From JAAXIE01 sp965263155 (GTDB lineage: Bacteria > Chloroflexota > Dehalococcoidia > Lucifugimonadales > JAAXIE01), in NCBI GenBank assembly GCA_965263155.1, contig OZ253586.1, forward strand, positions 806,001 to 870,000: a DNA stretch of 64,000 nt. Direction: 5' to 3'. The position numbers and the translations under genes are program-made. Under the pieces are notes generated by a model. It was not told the DNA's origin and ran no database searches. It was given only the letters and a program-made list of their open reading frames with translations. This document shows, piece by piece, positions 43,140 through 51,866 of the stretch (its first letter is position 1; each line of letters starts with the position of its first letter).

Positions 43140-45863
43140 CTACCCCCGCAGCGCAGCCTGCGCAGCAGCCAAGCGAGCTGTTGGCACCCGGAAGGGAGAG
43201 CAGCTTACGTAGTCGAGGCCGACTTGGTGGCAGAAGGTGACGCTGCGGGGGTCCCCCCCGTGCTCGCCACAGATGCCCATCTCCATGCCGGGTCTGGTGG
43301 AGCGGCCCTTCTCTACCCCGATGCGCACCAGTTCGCCAACGCCTTCGAGGTCGATGCTGACGAATGGATCGGCGGGCAGCATCCCAGTGTCCACGTAGAA
43401 GCGCAGGAACTTGCCCTCGGCGTCGTCGCGGCTGAAGCCGTAGGCCATCTGAGTGAGGTCGTTGGTGCCGAAGCTGAAGAAGTCCGACTCCTTAGCTACT
43501 TGGTCGGCGGTAATGGCCGCCCTAGGCGTCTCGATCATGGCCCCAAACGGGCAGTGGACCTCCACGCCTGCCTCCCGTTGCACTCGCTCTATGACGGCCA
43601 ACAGCCGCTTGCGCAGCCAAGTCATCTCGTTGACGTGGGATGCCAAGGGAATCATCACCTCTGGCCTTGGGTGCAGCCCTTCTCTTTGCACTAGGATGCT
43701 GGCGGTCATGATGGCGTCCACCTGCATGTCGTACATCATCGGGAAGGTGATGCCCACGCGACAGCCGCGATGTCCCAGCATGGGGTTGGCCTCTATGACC
43801 GACTCCGCCAGCTTGAGGAGCTGTATCTCCCGCTCCACCTCTGCGTCAGGCATCTCGCGGGTGGAAAGGGCTTCCAACTCGCGGGCAAGGTCGGCGTGGT
43901 CAGGCATGAACTCGTGGAACGGGGCGTCCAGCAGCCGGATAATCACCGGCAGGCCGTCCATGGCCCGCAGAATGCCCACGAAGTCGTCCGTCTGGAGCCG
44001 GTGCAACTGCGACAAAGCGTCGCGGTACTCCCTGACGTCAATGGGCTCCTCCTGACTGGCGTGGGGGCCGTCGTCATGCGTCTGTTGCAGCCAGCGCTCC
44101 GCCTCAGCGGCGTGGAGCATCGCTTGGCGCACCAAGGGCACGCGGTCGCCAAGGAACATGTGCTCGGTCCGACAGAGACCGATGCCACGGGCACCCATGG
44201 AGCGAGCGCGGACGGCATCGTCGGGGGTGTCGGCGTTGGCCAGCACGCCAAGGCGGCTTGCCTCGTCGGCCCACGCCAGCACCACTTGGGCCTCCTTCTG
44301 GTTCTCCAAGTCAGGCTGGAATGTGGGGATGAGACCAGCGAACACCTCGCCGGTGGCCCCGTCCATGCTTATCTGGTCTCCCTCGCGGATAGTGCGGCCA
44401 TTGGCCACGAACTCGCGGGCCTTCAGGTCGACGCGCATCTCCTCGCAACCGACCACGCACGCCTTGCCCAATCCGCGGGTGACCACGGCGGCATGACTGG
44501 TGACGCCGCCCCTGCTGGTGAGCACACCCACCGAGGCTAGGATGCCTCCGATGTCTTCGGGGTTGGTCTCGGGGCGCACCAGCACTGCCGAGATGCCTTC
44601 TTGAGAAGCCGCGATGGCGGCCTCGCTGTCGAAGTAGACGTGACCAGCGCAAGCCCCCGGCGATGCTCCGGTGCCACGGGCTAGAGGCACGGCCCGGTCC
44701 TTCTCCGAAGCCTGAAATTGAGGTACGAAGAGCGATGCTAGGTCCTCGGCATCAATACGGCGCAAGGCCTCCTCGCGGGTGATGGCCCCCTCGTTCACCA
44801 TTTCCACGGCCGTCGTCACCGCGGCCTGCGGGGCACGGGAGGCGTTACGGGTCTGCAGCACGTAGAGTCGGCCTGCCTCCACGGTGAACTCAATGTCCTG
44901 CACATCTCGATAGTGGGCCTCCAAGCCATTTGCCAAGCCCTCCAGTTGGGTGTAGACCTCCGGCAAGACTTCGGACAGGGTGGAGATATCCTGAGGTGTG
45001 CGAGTGCCCGCCACCACATCCTCGCCTTGCGCGTTGATGAGGTACTCGCCGAAAAGTGCCCTGTGGCCCGTGGAAGGGTTGCGGGTGAAAAGGACCCCTG
45101 TACCGGAGTCGTTGCCAAGATTGCCAAAGACCATGGCCATGATGTTGACGGCGGTGCCCATGTCGTGAGGGATGCCCCGGGCGTTGCGGTACGTTATAGC
45201 CCGTGCACCGTTCCAACTGCTGAACACGGCGTCAATGGCCCCCTCTAACTGCTCCCAAGGGTCTTGGGGGACATCCACCCCCACCTCACGCTTCACCGCC
45301 TCTTGAAAGTCGGCGACGATGGTGCGCAACTGGTCGACGCTCAGCTCCTGGTCTTGAGTAACGCCAGCGGCGGCCTTGTGGTGGTCCAGAATCTCATTGA
45401 AGACCTCGCCGTCGATGCCCAGTACGATGCGCCCATACATGTCGACGAAGCGGCGGTAGGCATCTGAGGCGACCCGCTGGTTGCTCATCAGCCGGGCCAG
45501 TCCGTCTACTGTCTGATCGTTGATGCCGAGGTTCAGGATGGTATCCATCATTCCTGGCATGGATATTGGGGCCCCGGAGCGCACCGACACCAGCAGGGGG
45601 GCCTCGCTGGAACCAAACCCACGGCCTGCCGAGCTTTCCACATGCGTCATGTAGGACTTGACGTCGTCCCACAGGCCGTCGGGAAAGCGCCCGCCAGCGT
45701 CATAGTAAGCGCGGCAGGTCTCGGTGGTGATGACGAAGCCGGGAGGCACCGGCAGACCCAGCCCGGCCATTTCGCACAGGTTCGCTCCCTTGCCGCCCAA
45801 CAACTCGCGCATGCGGGCGTCGCCCTCGTCGAATCGGTACACCATCTTGCGGGTCTGGGCCAT
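43140..45863 (-). CDS. ppdK: Pyruvate, phosphate dikinase
   Basis: A 907-residue enzyme that interconverts pyruvate, ATP and phosphate with PEP, AMP and pyrophosphate. The N-terminal ATP-binding domain (FDEGDARMRELLGGKGANL; SGTGVLFTRNPSTG) is followed by the phosphohistidine swivel domain with H457 in GGVTSHAAVV and the C-terminal TIM barrel ending GICGEHGGDPRSV and SCSPFRVPTARLAAAQ. It is full length and intact. It stands alone on the minus strand and probably serves gluconeogenesis or reversible glycolysis. Confidence 0.95.
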   Translation of the reverse strand: MAQTRKMVYRFDEGDARMRELLGGKGANLCEMAGLGLPVPPGFVITTETCRAYYDAGGRFPDGLWDDVKSYMTHVESSAGRGFGSSEAPLLVSVRSGAPISMPGMMDTILNLGINDQTVDGLARLMSNQRVASDAYRRFVDMYGRIVLGIDGEVFNEILDHHKAAAGVTQDQELSVDQLRTIVADFQEAVKREVGVDVPQDPWEQLEGAIDAVFSSWNGARAITYRNARGIPHDMGTAVNIMAMVFGNLGNDSGTGVLFTRNPSTGHRALFGEYLINAQGEDVVAGTRTPQDISTLSEVLPEVYTQLEGLANGLEAHYRDVQDIEFTVEAGRLYVLQTRNASRAPQAAVTTAVEMVNEGAITREEALRRIDAEDLASLFVPQFQASEKDRAVPLARGTGASPGACAGHVYFDSEAAIAASQEGISAVLVRPETNPEDIGGILASVGVLTSRGGVTSHAAVVTRGLGKACVVGCEEMRVDLKAREFVANGRTIREGDQISMDGATGEVFAGLIPTFQPDLENQKEAQVVLAWADEASRLGVLANADTPDDAVRARSMGARGIGLCRTEHMFLGDRVPLVRQAMLHAAEAERWLQQTHDDGPHASQEEPIDVREYRDALSQLHRLQTDDFVGILRAMDGLPVIIRLLDAPFHEFMPDHADLARELEALSTREMPDAEVEREIQLLKLAESVIEANPMLGHRGCRVGITFPMMYDMQVDAIMTASILVQREGLHPRPEVMIPLASHVNEMTWLRKRLLAVIERVQREAGVEVHCPFGAMIETPRAAITADQVAKESDFFSFGTNDLTQMAYGFSRDDAEGKFLRFYVDTGMLPADPFVSIDLEGVGELVRIGVEKGRSTRPGMEMGICGEHGGDPRSVTFCHQVGLDYVSCSPFRVPTARLAAAQAALRG

Positions 45864-46032
45864 GCTGGTCCGCCTTTCTTGTCGTGTTCTGCCTAAACAG
45901 TCAGAGCTACGCTCGTGACCATCCGATGTTTGTCATAACCGACAAAGGGAGTATAGGACAAATCGCGTGCAGGTAGGCGACGAAAAGGCCATCGCCTTGT
46001 GGGGGAAACGCGGCGCGAATAACCGGAGGCGC

Positions 46033-47034
46033 TCAGCACTCCTCCTCGCGCGGTCGATACTCTTCGGGGCAGAACAGCTCCTCCCAGAGCTCCTGCAGCC
46101 GTTCCTGCTCTTCAGGATACAACTCGGCGGTATCCGGGGCGGCTGCGTATTCCGCCAAGTCCTGCAGGTTGGTGATGTTGGGCAGGACGGAAGTGATAGT
46201 GGGTTGGGTCAAGCAGAAGCGCAGAGCACTCTGGGCCAAGGTGCGGCCCGTGTCTTCAGCTAGGAAGTGAAGCTCTTGGGTGTGATGCAGAGCCGTCGCA
46301 AACCGGCGTTCACGAGGTGTGAGGTCTGGCCGGTCTGCCGATGGAAGGGTGCCCACGGCCAACTTGCCAGTGAGGACTTGGTGGGCGTGAGGCTCCCGGG
46401 CTAGGACGCCCACTTCTTGCTCGGAGGCAATGGGGAAAATCTGCCGTGCTGGCTCCTGTTCCAGGATGCTGTAGGGTATCTCCAGCGCTCCCGTCCGCCT
46501 ATCGCATATGGAGATGTGGGCCTCGTCGAACTGCCACTCGTCAGGGCCCAAGGCGACGCCGAAATAGCGAATCTTGCCCTCCTTGACCAACTCTTCCAGT
46601 GTGCCGAACAGCTCCTCATCTTCTAGGGCCCACATGTCGGCATAGTGGAGTTGGTAGAGGTCGATGTAGTCCGTCCTCAGGCGTCGCAGGCTCTGCTCGC
46701 AGGCATAGCGGATGAAGTCGGGTTGGAACTTCTGGCGTGGCCACGGCCCTGGCAGCGGGTTCAGCTTGTCGTAGAAGTCGTAGCCCCCCTTCGTGGCTAT
46801 TACGATCTCGTGCCGCTCCTGCCCCAATGCGGCTGCCAGCACCGCTTCGCCATAGCCCTCCCCGTACAGGTCTGCCGTGTCAAAGAAGGTGACCCCTAGG
46901 TCGAAGGCGGAACGCAGCAGCATATGCTGGTCTTCAACGTGCGTCGTGCCCCAGCCAGGAGTGGATACTGTCCACACGCCAAACCCGACCTCTGAAAGGC
47001 TCAGGTCAGTCCTAGGTAGGGTGCGGTAGTTCAT
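46033..47034 (-). CDS. Aldo/keto reductase
   Basis: A 333-residue NADPH-dependent (beta/alpha)8 oxidoreductase. N-terminal LSEVGFGVWTVS, the catalytic Asp/Tyr region FFDTADLYGEGYGE, the catalytic Lys in VIATKGGYDF and the His in DYIDLYQLHYAD are visible. Substrate is unknown. It lies 13 bp downstream of a Uma2-type gene on the same strand, so the two may be co-transcribed. The protein ends in an acidic tail rich in Glu. It appears intact. Confidence 0.88.
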   Translation of the reverse strand: MNYRTLPRTDLSLSEVGFGVWTVSTPGWGTTHVEDQHMLLRSAFDLGVTFFDTADLYGEGYGEAVLAAALGQERHEIVIATKGGYDFYDKLNPLPGPWPRQKFQPDFIRYACEQSLRRLRTDYIDLYQLHYADMWALEDEELFGTLEELVKEGKIRYFGVALGPDEWQFDEAHISICDRRTGALEIPYSILEQEPARQIFPIASEQEVGVLAREPHAHQVLTGKLAVGTLPSADRPDLTPRERRFATALHHTQELHFLAEDTGRTLAQSALRFCLTQPTITSVLPNITNLQDLAEYAAAPDTAELYPEEQERLQELWEELFCPEEYRPREEEC

Positions 47035-47046
47035 GCCGTCGCTACG

Positions 47047-47871
47047 CTACGGGTCTTGCCGGCGACGAAGCTCTTCTTCCAGCCGACGCACTTGGGCTTC
47101 GGCGGCCCGGCGCACGTTTGTCTCCGCCTCGGCTCGCGATTCTGCAGCCCGCCGAGCATTCGCTTCGACCTCAGCGTGAGCCTCCGCGGCTCGACGGGCC
47201 GAGGCCTCGGCTAGGTGGTCGGCTCTTTCATCTTCAAATGTCGGAAGGTAGCTCCCCGATACCGGATCCCAGAAGCGCAGGTTGCCATCTTCCCAGCACA
47301 GGGCCAAATTCAGGGCTTCGCTGTGACCCCAATAGTGGCCCTCATCAGTTCGATGAATGCTGATTGGCTCGTAAACGCCTCCTGCAAGCCGGTCCCCTGC
47401 TAGAGCCGTCTGGTACTGCTGCCCACCCGTGGGGTCGAACCGCCAGTACTCTCCAACCCTCATTGAGGCGTAGGCATCTCGCTTTACGGTCTCGTCTCTA
47501 CGTGCCGTAGTCTCCGATGCCACTTCCATAACGAAGTCGGGCGGCTTGCCTTGCTCCGGAATCAGGTAGCCTTTCCGGGCGACTCCAGCCTGTGGGTCAA
47601 CGTGGAAGGCGACCAACAGGTCGGGAAAGAGGATTCCCTCGTAGCTCTCCGTGGGTCTAAGCCCCGTGGCCAGTTCGCTGGTGATGATGGTGGTTTCCCG
47701 GTTTCCAAAGTGGAGGGACAGAGACGCAGGGTATGCCGGAAAGTTGACGTCGTAGAACGCAGTCATCTCTTCAGGAGGTGGATCGGAGAACTGGACTATC
47801 TTCTCCGTATTTGGTGTCGGAGCGATCGGCCTGCTGGTCATGACGGGCCTCAAGGGCGAATTTGCAGTCAT
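47047..47871 (-). CDS. Uma2-family (DUF820) endonuclease-like protein with coiled-coil tail
   Basis: A 274-residue protein. Residues 60-200 follow the Uma2 restriction-endonuclease-like pattern: ILFPDLLVAF then KPPDFVMEVASETTARRDETVKRDAYASMRVGEYW. The acidic residues and the V-M-E-V core suit a PD-(D/E)XK site. The last 60 residues are an Ala/Glu/Arg coiled coil made of repeats of A-R-R-A-A-E-x-x-A-E. The Uma2 family is common in Chloroflexota and cyanobacteria, and its cellular role is poorly known. An inverted repeat CATGCT/AGCATG lies upstream at 47956-47974. Confidence 0.75.
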   Translation of the reverse strand: MTANSPLRPVMTSRPIAPTPNTEKIVQFSDPPPEEMTAFYDVNFPAYPASLSLHFGNRETTIITSELATGLRPTESYEGILFPDLLVAFHVDPQAGVARKGYLIPEQGKPPDFVMEVASETTARRDETVKRDAYASMRVGEYWRFDPTGGQQYQTALAGDRLAGGVYEPISIHRTDEGHYWGHSEALNLALCWEDGNLRFWDPVSGSYLPTFEDERADHLAEASARRAAEAHAEVEANARRAAESRAEAETNVRRAAEAQVRRLEEELRRRQDP

Positions 47872-48032
47872 TATATGTGCTATGGCCGAGGCTGGCCAAT
47901 CGTCTTTGTGGTAGAGGCTGGTAGTGTCCTACCCCGTGCACATATAGCCCTGAAACATGCTTAATGTTAGCATGGGTTGCCCCTCCGGACCGAAAAGTCC
48001 TGTGAACGACTGTGCGCCAAAGGTGACGAACT

Positions 48033-50075
48033 ATGCCGAACCGGTTGATCGACGAGACCAGTCCATACCTGTTGCAGCACGCGCATAATCCTGTGGAATG
48101 GTACCCATGGGGCGATGAGGCGCTCGCGCGTGCCCAAGAAGAGGACAAACCGATTCTGCTCAGCATCGGCTACTCTGCTTGTCATTGGTGTCACGTAATG
48201 GAGCGGGAGTCCTTTGAGAACGACGACATAGCCGCCCTCATGAACGAGCATTTCATCAACATCAAGGTGGACCGCGAAGAACGCCCGGACTTGGACGCTG
48301 TTTACATGGAAGCGGTTCATGCCCTTACAGGCAGTGGCGGCTGGCCCATGACGGTGTTCCTCACCCCCGACGGCCGCCCCTTCTACGGTGGCACCTACTT
48401 CCCACCTGAGGACCGGGGGAACATGCCGGGCTTCCCCCGTCTGGTCGAGTCCATCTCCGATGCCTACCGTACCCGCAGGGGCGAGGTGTTGCAGTCCATC
48501 AACCAGCTTATGGGCCATCTGGGGCAGTCGGCCCGGATGCCCCGTTCACTGGATCCGCTGATTAATGACACGATGCACCGGGCCTACCAAGCACTTGCTC
48601 CGGCTTTCGACCACGAGCTTGGGGGATTCGGCAACGCCCCCAAGTTCCCACAGCCGATGATTTATGAGTTCCTGCTGCGCTACCACCGCATGTCCAACAA
48701 CCCCCGCGCCTTGGAGATGGCGGAGGCCACGCTACAGGCCATGGCCCGCGGTGGCATGTACGACCAAGTCGGCGGAGGCTTCCATCGCTACTCCACCGAC
48801 CGTCGCTGGCTGGTGCCCCACTTCGAGAAGATGCTGTACGACAATGCCCTGCTGGCCCGTCTCTACCTTCACGCATTCCAAGCGACCAGAGACCCAGCGT
48901 ACCGTCGCGTTGCCACAGAAATCCTCGACTACGTGGTGCGGGAGATGACCGACTCCGCCGGAGGCTTCTATTCCAGCCAAGACGCAGACAGTGAGGGGGA
49001 GGAAGGCAAGTTTTTCGTGTGGACGCTGGAGGAGCTGGCAGAAGTGCTGGGCCCGGAGGAGGGTGAGTTGGTAGCGGCGTATTTCGGCGCCAGCCAAGTG
49101 GGGAACTTCGAGGGCAGCAACATCCTCTATCTCCCCCACGATGCCGACGAGTTCGCCACAGCCGCCGGCCTTTCCTCGGACCAACTCGAGGATGTGGTGC
49201 AGTCGGTACGAGAGAAGCTGCTGGAGGCCAGAGAGACACGGGTGCACCCAGCTCGGGACGACAAGGTGTTGGCTGGCTGGAACGGCCTTATGCTCCAAGC
49301 TTTCGCGGAGGCCGCGGCCGTGCTGGACCGCGACGACTACCGTCGCGTCGCCATCGACAATGCGACCTTCATATTGAGGGAGATGCGCCCCGACGGTCGG
49401 CTGCTACGCAGCTACAAGGACGGCCAAGCGCGGGTGCTGGGCTATCTGGAGGACTACGCCTTTGTCGCCGACGGCCTGCTGTATGTGTACGAGCTCACCT
49501 TCGACCGGCAATGGATCAACGAGGCCCGCGCCTTGACCGACGACATGATCGACCTGTTCTGGGACGAGGACTTGGGTTTCTTCTACGAGACGGGTAAGGA
49601 CGCCGAGCAACTGGTGGTGCGACCGCGGGAGTTGTTCGACAACGCCATCCCCTGTGGCGGCTCCATGGCGGCCCACCTGCTGCAGCGCCTCTCCATTTTC
49701 ACCGGAGATCAGAGCTACGGGCAGAAGGCCGCCACTACGTTGCGCGGCGTGCAGAACATCGTCGCCGAGCACCCCATGGGGATGGGCAACTGGCTCGCGG
49801 CCATCGATTTCTACGTCACTCCGGTCAAGGAAGTCGTGGTGATTGGCCCGCAAGCCGACTCAGCCACTAAGGAACTGCTGGAAACGGTACACGCGGGCTA
49901 TCTTCCCAACAAGGTGGTCGCTGGTGGTGACGGAACAGAAGCAGACCCCAGCATCCCCTTACTGGAGGGCCGGGGCCTCATCGACGGCCGCCCCGCGGCC
50001 TATGTTTGCCAGAACTACACCTGCCAGTTGCCCGTAACCGCTCCGGCAGACCTGCTGGAGCAACTGAACCACTAA
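48033..50075 (+). CDS. YyaL/SSP411-like protein: thioredoxin-like plus (alpha/alpha)6 domain
   Basis: A 680-residue protein. The N-terminal DUF255 thioredoxin-like domain has the family start NRLIDETSPYLLQHAHNPV and a redox motif C50-H-W-C53 in GYSACHWCHVM. The rest (from about 190) is an N-acylglucosamine-epimerase-like alpha/alpha barrel (YDQVGGGFHRYSTD, HFEKMLYDNA, DADSEGEEGKFFVW). Function is not established. An AAAGGTGA box precedes ATG 48033. It is intact and full length. Confidence 0.88.
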   Translation: MPNRLIDETSPYLLQHAHNPVEWYPWGDEALARAQEEDKPILLSIGYSACHWCHVMERESFENDDIAALMNEHFINIKVDREERPDLDAVYMEAVHALTGSGGWPMTVFLTPDGRPFYGGTYFPPEDRGNMPGFPRLVESISDAYRTRRGEVLQSINQLMGHLGQSARMPRSLDPLINDTMHRAYQALAPAFDHELGGFGNAPKFPQPMIYEFLLRYHRMSNNPRALEMAEATLQAMARGGMYDQVGGGFHRYSTDRRWLVPHFEKMLYDNALLARLYLHAFQATRDPAYRRVATEILDYVVREMTDSAGGFYSSQDADSEGEEGKFFVWTLEELAEVLGPEEGELVAAYFGASQVGNFEGSNILYLPHDADEFATAAGLSSDQLEDVVQSVREKLLEARETRVHPARDDKVLAGWNGLMLQAFAEAAAVLDRDDYRRVAIDNATFILREMRPDGRLLRSYKDGQARVLGYLEDYAFVADGLLYVYELTFDRQWINEARALTDDMIDLFWDEDLGFFYETGKDAEQLVVRPRELFDNAIPCGGSMAAHLLQRLSIFTGDQSYGQKAATTLRGVQNIVAEHPMGMGNWLAAIDFYVTPVKEVVVIGPQADSATKELLETVHAGYLPNKVVAGGDGTEADPSIPLLEGRGLIDGRPAAYVCQNYTCQLPVTAPADLLEQLNH

Positions 50076-50094
50076 GGGGTGTAGCGTGCCAGCC

Positions 50095-50613
50095 CTATAA
50101 CAGGCCTTCTACGGCTTGTGTGACCGCGTCGTAGTCGGGGTGCTGGCCTATTTGGGGGACATACTCCACATGCTGTACGGTCCCTTGGCCGTCTACCACG
50201 AAGACCGCCCGGGATAGCAGCCGGTTCTCCTTCATCAACACGCCATAGGCCTCTCCAAAGGAGGCTGTACGATGATCCGATAGCGTCTTGGCGTTGTTGA
50301 TGTCGTTTGCCCCGCAGAAGCGCCGCAAGGCGAAGGGCAGGTCCATGCTGACGGTCAGCACTTCTAGGTTATCAGGGTGTTGCGACGCCAGCTGGTTCAA
50401 ACGCTGAGTCTCCTCGGCGCACACACCAGTGTCCAGCGACGGAACCGATGCCACGACGCGCACCTTGCCTTGGGAATCGCCCAAGCTGACGGCGGCCATG
50501 TCCTGTCCTAGGGCGCTGAATCCAGGCGCTTGGTCTCCAGCTTTGATTTCGGGGCCCAACAAGGTCATTGGGTTTGGCCCCATGGTTACAATTCCGGTCC
50601 TCTCCTCGGGCAC
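50095..50613 (-). CDS. tpx: Thiol peroxidase
   Basis: A 172-residue Tpx-type peroxiredoxin that reduces hydroperoxides using thioredoxin. The peroxidatic cysteine is C65 in SLDTGVCAEETQ and the resolving cysteine C100 in LRRFCGAND. The N-terminus matches the family (ERTGIVTMGPNPMTLLG). The start is set at GTG 50613, because AAGGAGG lies 5 nt upstream; the frame opens a little earlier but those codons carry that ribosome-binding site. It converges on the YyaL-like gene with 19 bp between stops. Confidence 0.92.
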   Translation of the reverse strand: MPEERTGIVTMGPNPMTLLGPEIKAGDQAPGFSALGQDMAAVSLGDSQGKVRVVASVPSLDTGVCAEETQRLNQLASQHPDNLEVLTVSMDLPFALRRFCGANDINNAKTLSDHRTASFGEAYGVLMKENRLLSRAVFVVDGQGTVQHVEYVPQIGQHPDYDAVTQAVEGLL

Positions 50614-50848
50614 GTCTTCCTCCTTAATATGCACGGTTGAGCGCTTGGCGTAGAGCGTGTCAACGCTTTATTGCAGACGCCATGCTATGCGCTGCTGACT
50701 GGGACTGTCAATTGAGAACCATAGGAAGCAGTCTTGGTCGTACACCTCCCTGCGCCCCTTCGATTGTTCGAAAAACGGACTGAACAAGCGGACAACAATT
50801 CCCTCTCCTCCTTGATAGAAGGGGGCGAGGGGGGTGGCAGAAGACTAA

Positions 50849-50930
50849 AGCCTGCCCGGACCCGATCCAGGGAATGAGGTGATTCACGGCGCTTTAACCA
50901 TGCCACATGCAACAATCGAAAGACCCTGCC
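50849..50930. repeat. Dispersed ~90-bp repeat, copy 1
   Basis: It matches 51650-51749: AGCCTGCCC...GATCC...GAGG.GATTC.CGGCG.TTT.AACCATGCC..ATGCAACAAT.GAA.GACCCTGCC. Copy 2 differs by a tandem insertion of GCCCTATGCAACAATT. Confidence 0.65.
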
Positions 50931-51141
50931 CACTGACATCAGTCTGACATCAGGCCGTTGACCCGGTTGCCCTTCGCCCTCTAGACTCGGCATAGGGTTC
51001 CAAAAAACGCAATCAGCAAAAACACCCTTAGCATGACCTCCAACAGCGGTCGTCCGAAAACCCCTTGCAGGAATACCCCCGTTCGGCTGCCCAAGTGCTG
51101 CGGCCGCGCCACCCTGCCACCCGCGTGGACTCTCAATGGTA

Positions 51142-51260
51142 CCGACGTGTCCCATAAAAACCCGTCAATTCGTATCTGGACCTACCCCAAATGAGACAAA
51201 TGAGACACATTGGAGATACAAAATGCGTTTTCAGCTACGACGAGTGTCCCATCCGTACCC
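51142..51260. repeat. Intergenic word array E (TGTCTCAT words)
   Basis: TGTCCCAT occurs at about 51148 and 51246. ATGAGACAAATGAGACAC (tandem, inverted relative to these) lies at 51191-51208. The core at 51214-51238, minus strand, is GTAGCTGAAAACGCATTTTGTATCT. Framework words TCGTATCTG, CAGCTACGA and CAGATACGA surround it. Confidence 0.6.
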
Positions 51261-51374
51261 TTCCCAGATACGATTTCTGCCCATGCCGTGGTACACACTG
51301 AGACCAAAGCGAGACACCAAGTCTCACCCCATACACCGCCTTCATGCCGGGCCAAGCGGACTGGACATAACCAC

Positions 51375-51409
51375 GTCACAAATGTCACAGGCATCAGCTA
51401 CGAAAACGT
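51375..51409. repeat. Word group E2 (TGTGACAT words)
   Basis: On the minus strand, ACGTTTTCGTAGCTG is followed after a few bases by TGTGACATTTGTGAC: a core remnant and a tandem word, as in arrays A and E. Confidence 0.5.
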
Positions 51410-51649
51410 GAATTCGTGTGTCAACCCCTGACTAAAGCAAAGCTGACGCGTAGCTGCGCCGGTCCAAATCCAGGTGCAATAACATACCCGCAGTTTGCTA
51501 CGGATATAACATTAGAAGAAACCGGGAGATGCAAAAAACTAGCATTGGAACACCACAAATGCCACAAAATGCGAACGTCCAAGGCCCGTAATGCCGTTTG
51601 TCATGCCAAGACCTCCGGCAAAGCGGCAAGGGACTCGCGAGAGGTCTGG

Positions 51650-51749
51650 AGCCTGCCCCGGACTTGATCCCGGGGGTGAGGGTGATTCGCGGCGTTTCAA
51701 CCATGCCCTATGCAACAATTGCCCTATGCAACAATTGAAGGACCCTGCC
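51650..51749. repeat. Dispersed ~90-bp repeat, copy 2
   Basis: Homologous to 50849-50930. It has a perfect hairpin CCCCGG...CCGGGG near its left end (about 51656-51675) and a 16-bp tandem duplication around CCCTATGCAACAATT. Confidence 0.65.
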
Positions 51750-51866
51750 ACCTCCCCTGCGCCCCTATACCCCCGTTCTGTCCGCAGTTATAATTGCCCA
51801 CGAGAATCGCGCTGCCCCAGCGATTGCAGACGGGGCGAGCGTAAGCGTGCTTGAAAGGAGCATCCC

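Larger units (their letters stand above)
50614..51866. other. Long intergenic region with several repeats and no recognised gene
   Basis: It contains two copies of a ~90-bp repeat (50849-50930 and 51650-51749), word array E (51142-51260) and further word groups at 51375-51409 and 51549-51573. Short open frames are not convincing. AAGGAG at 51853-51858 belongs to the icd gene. Confidence 0.6.

Noticed and set aside
42773..43694. Plus-strand frames through array D and into ppdK
   Set aside because: They cross repeat DNA or run antisense to an intact PPDK gene; no domain or start signal.
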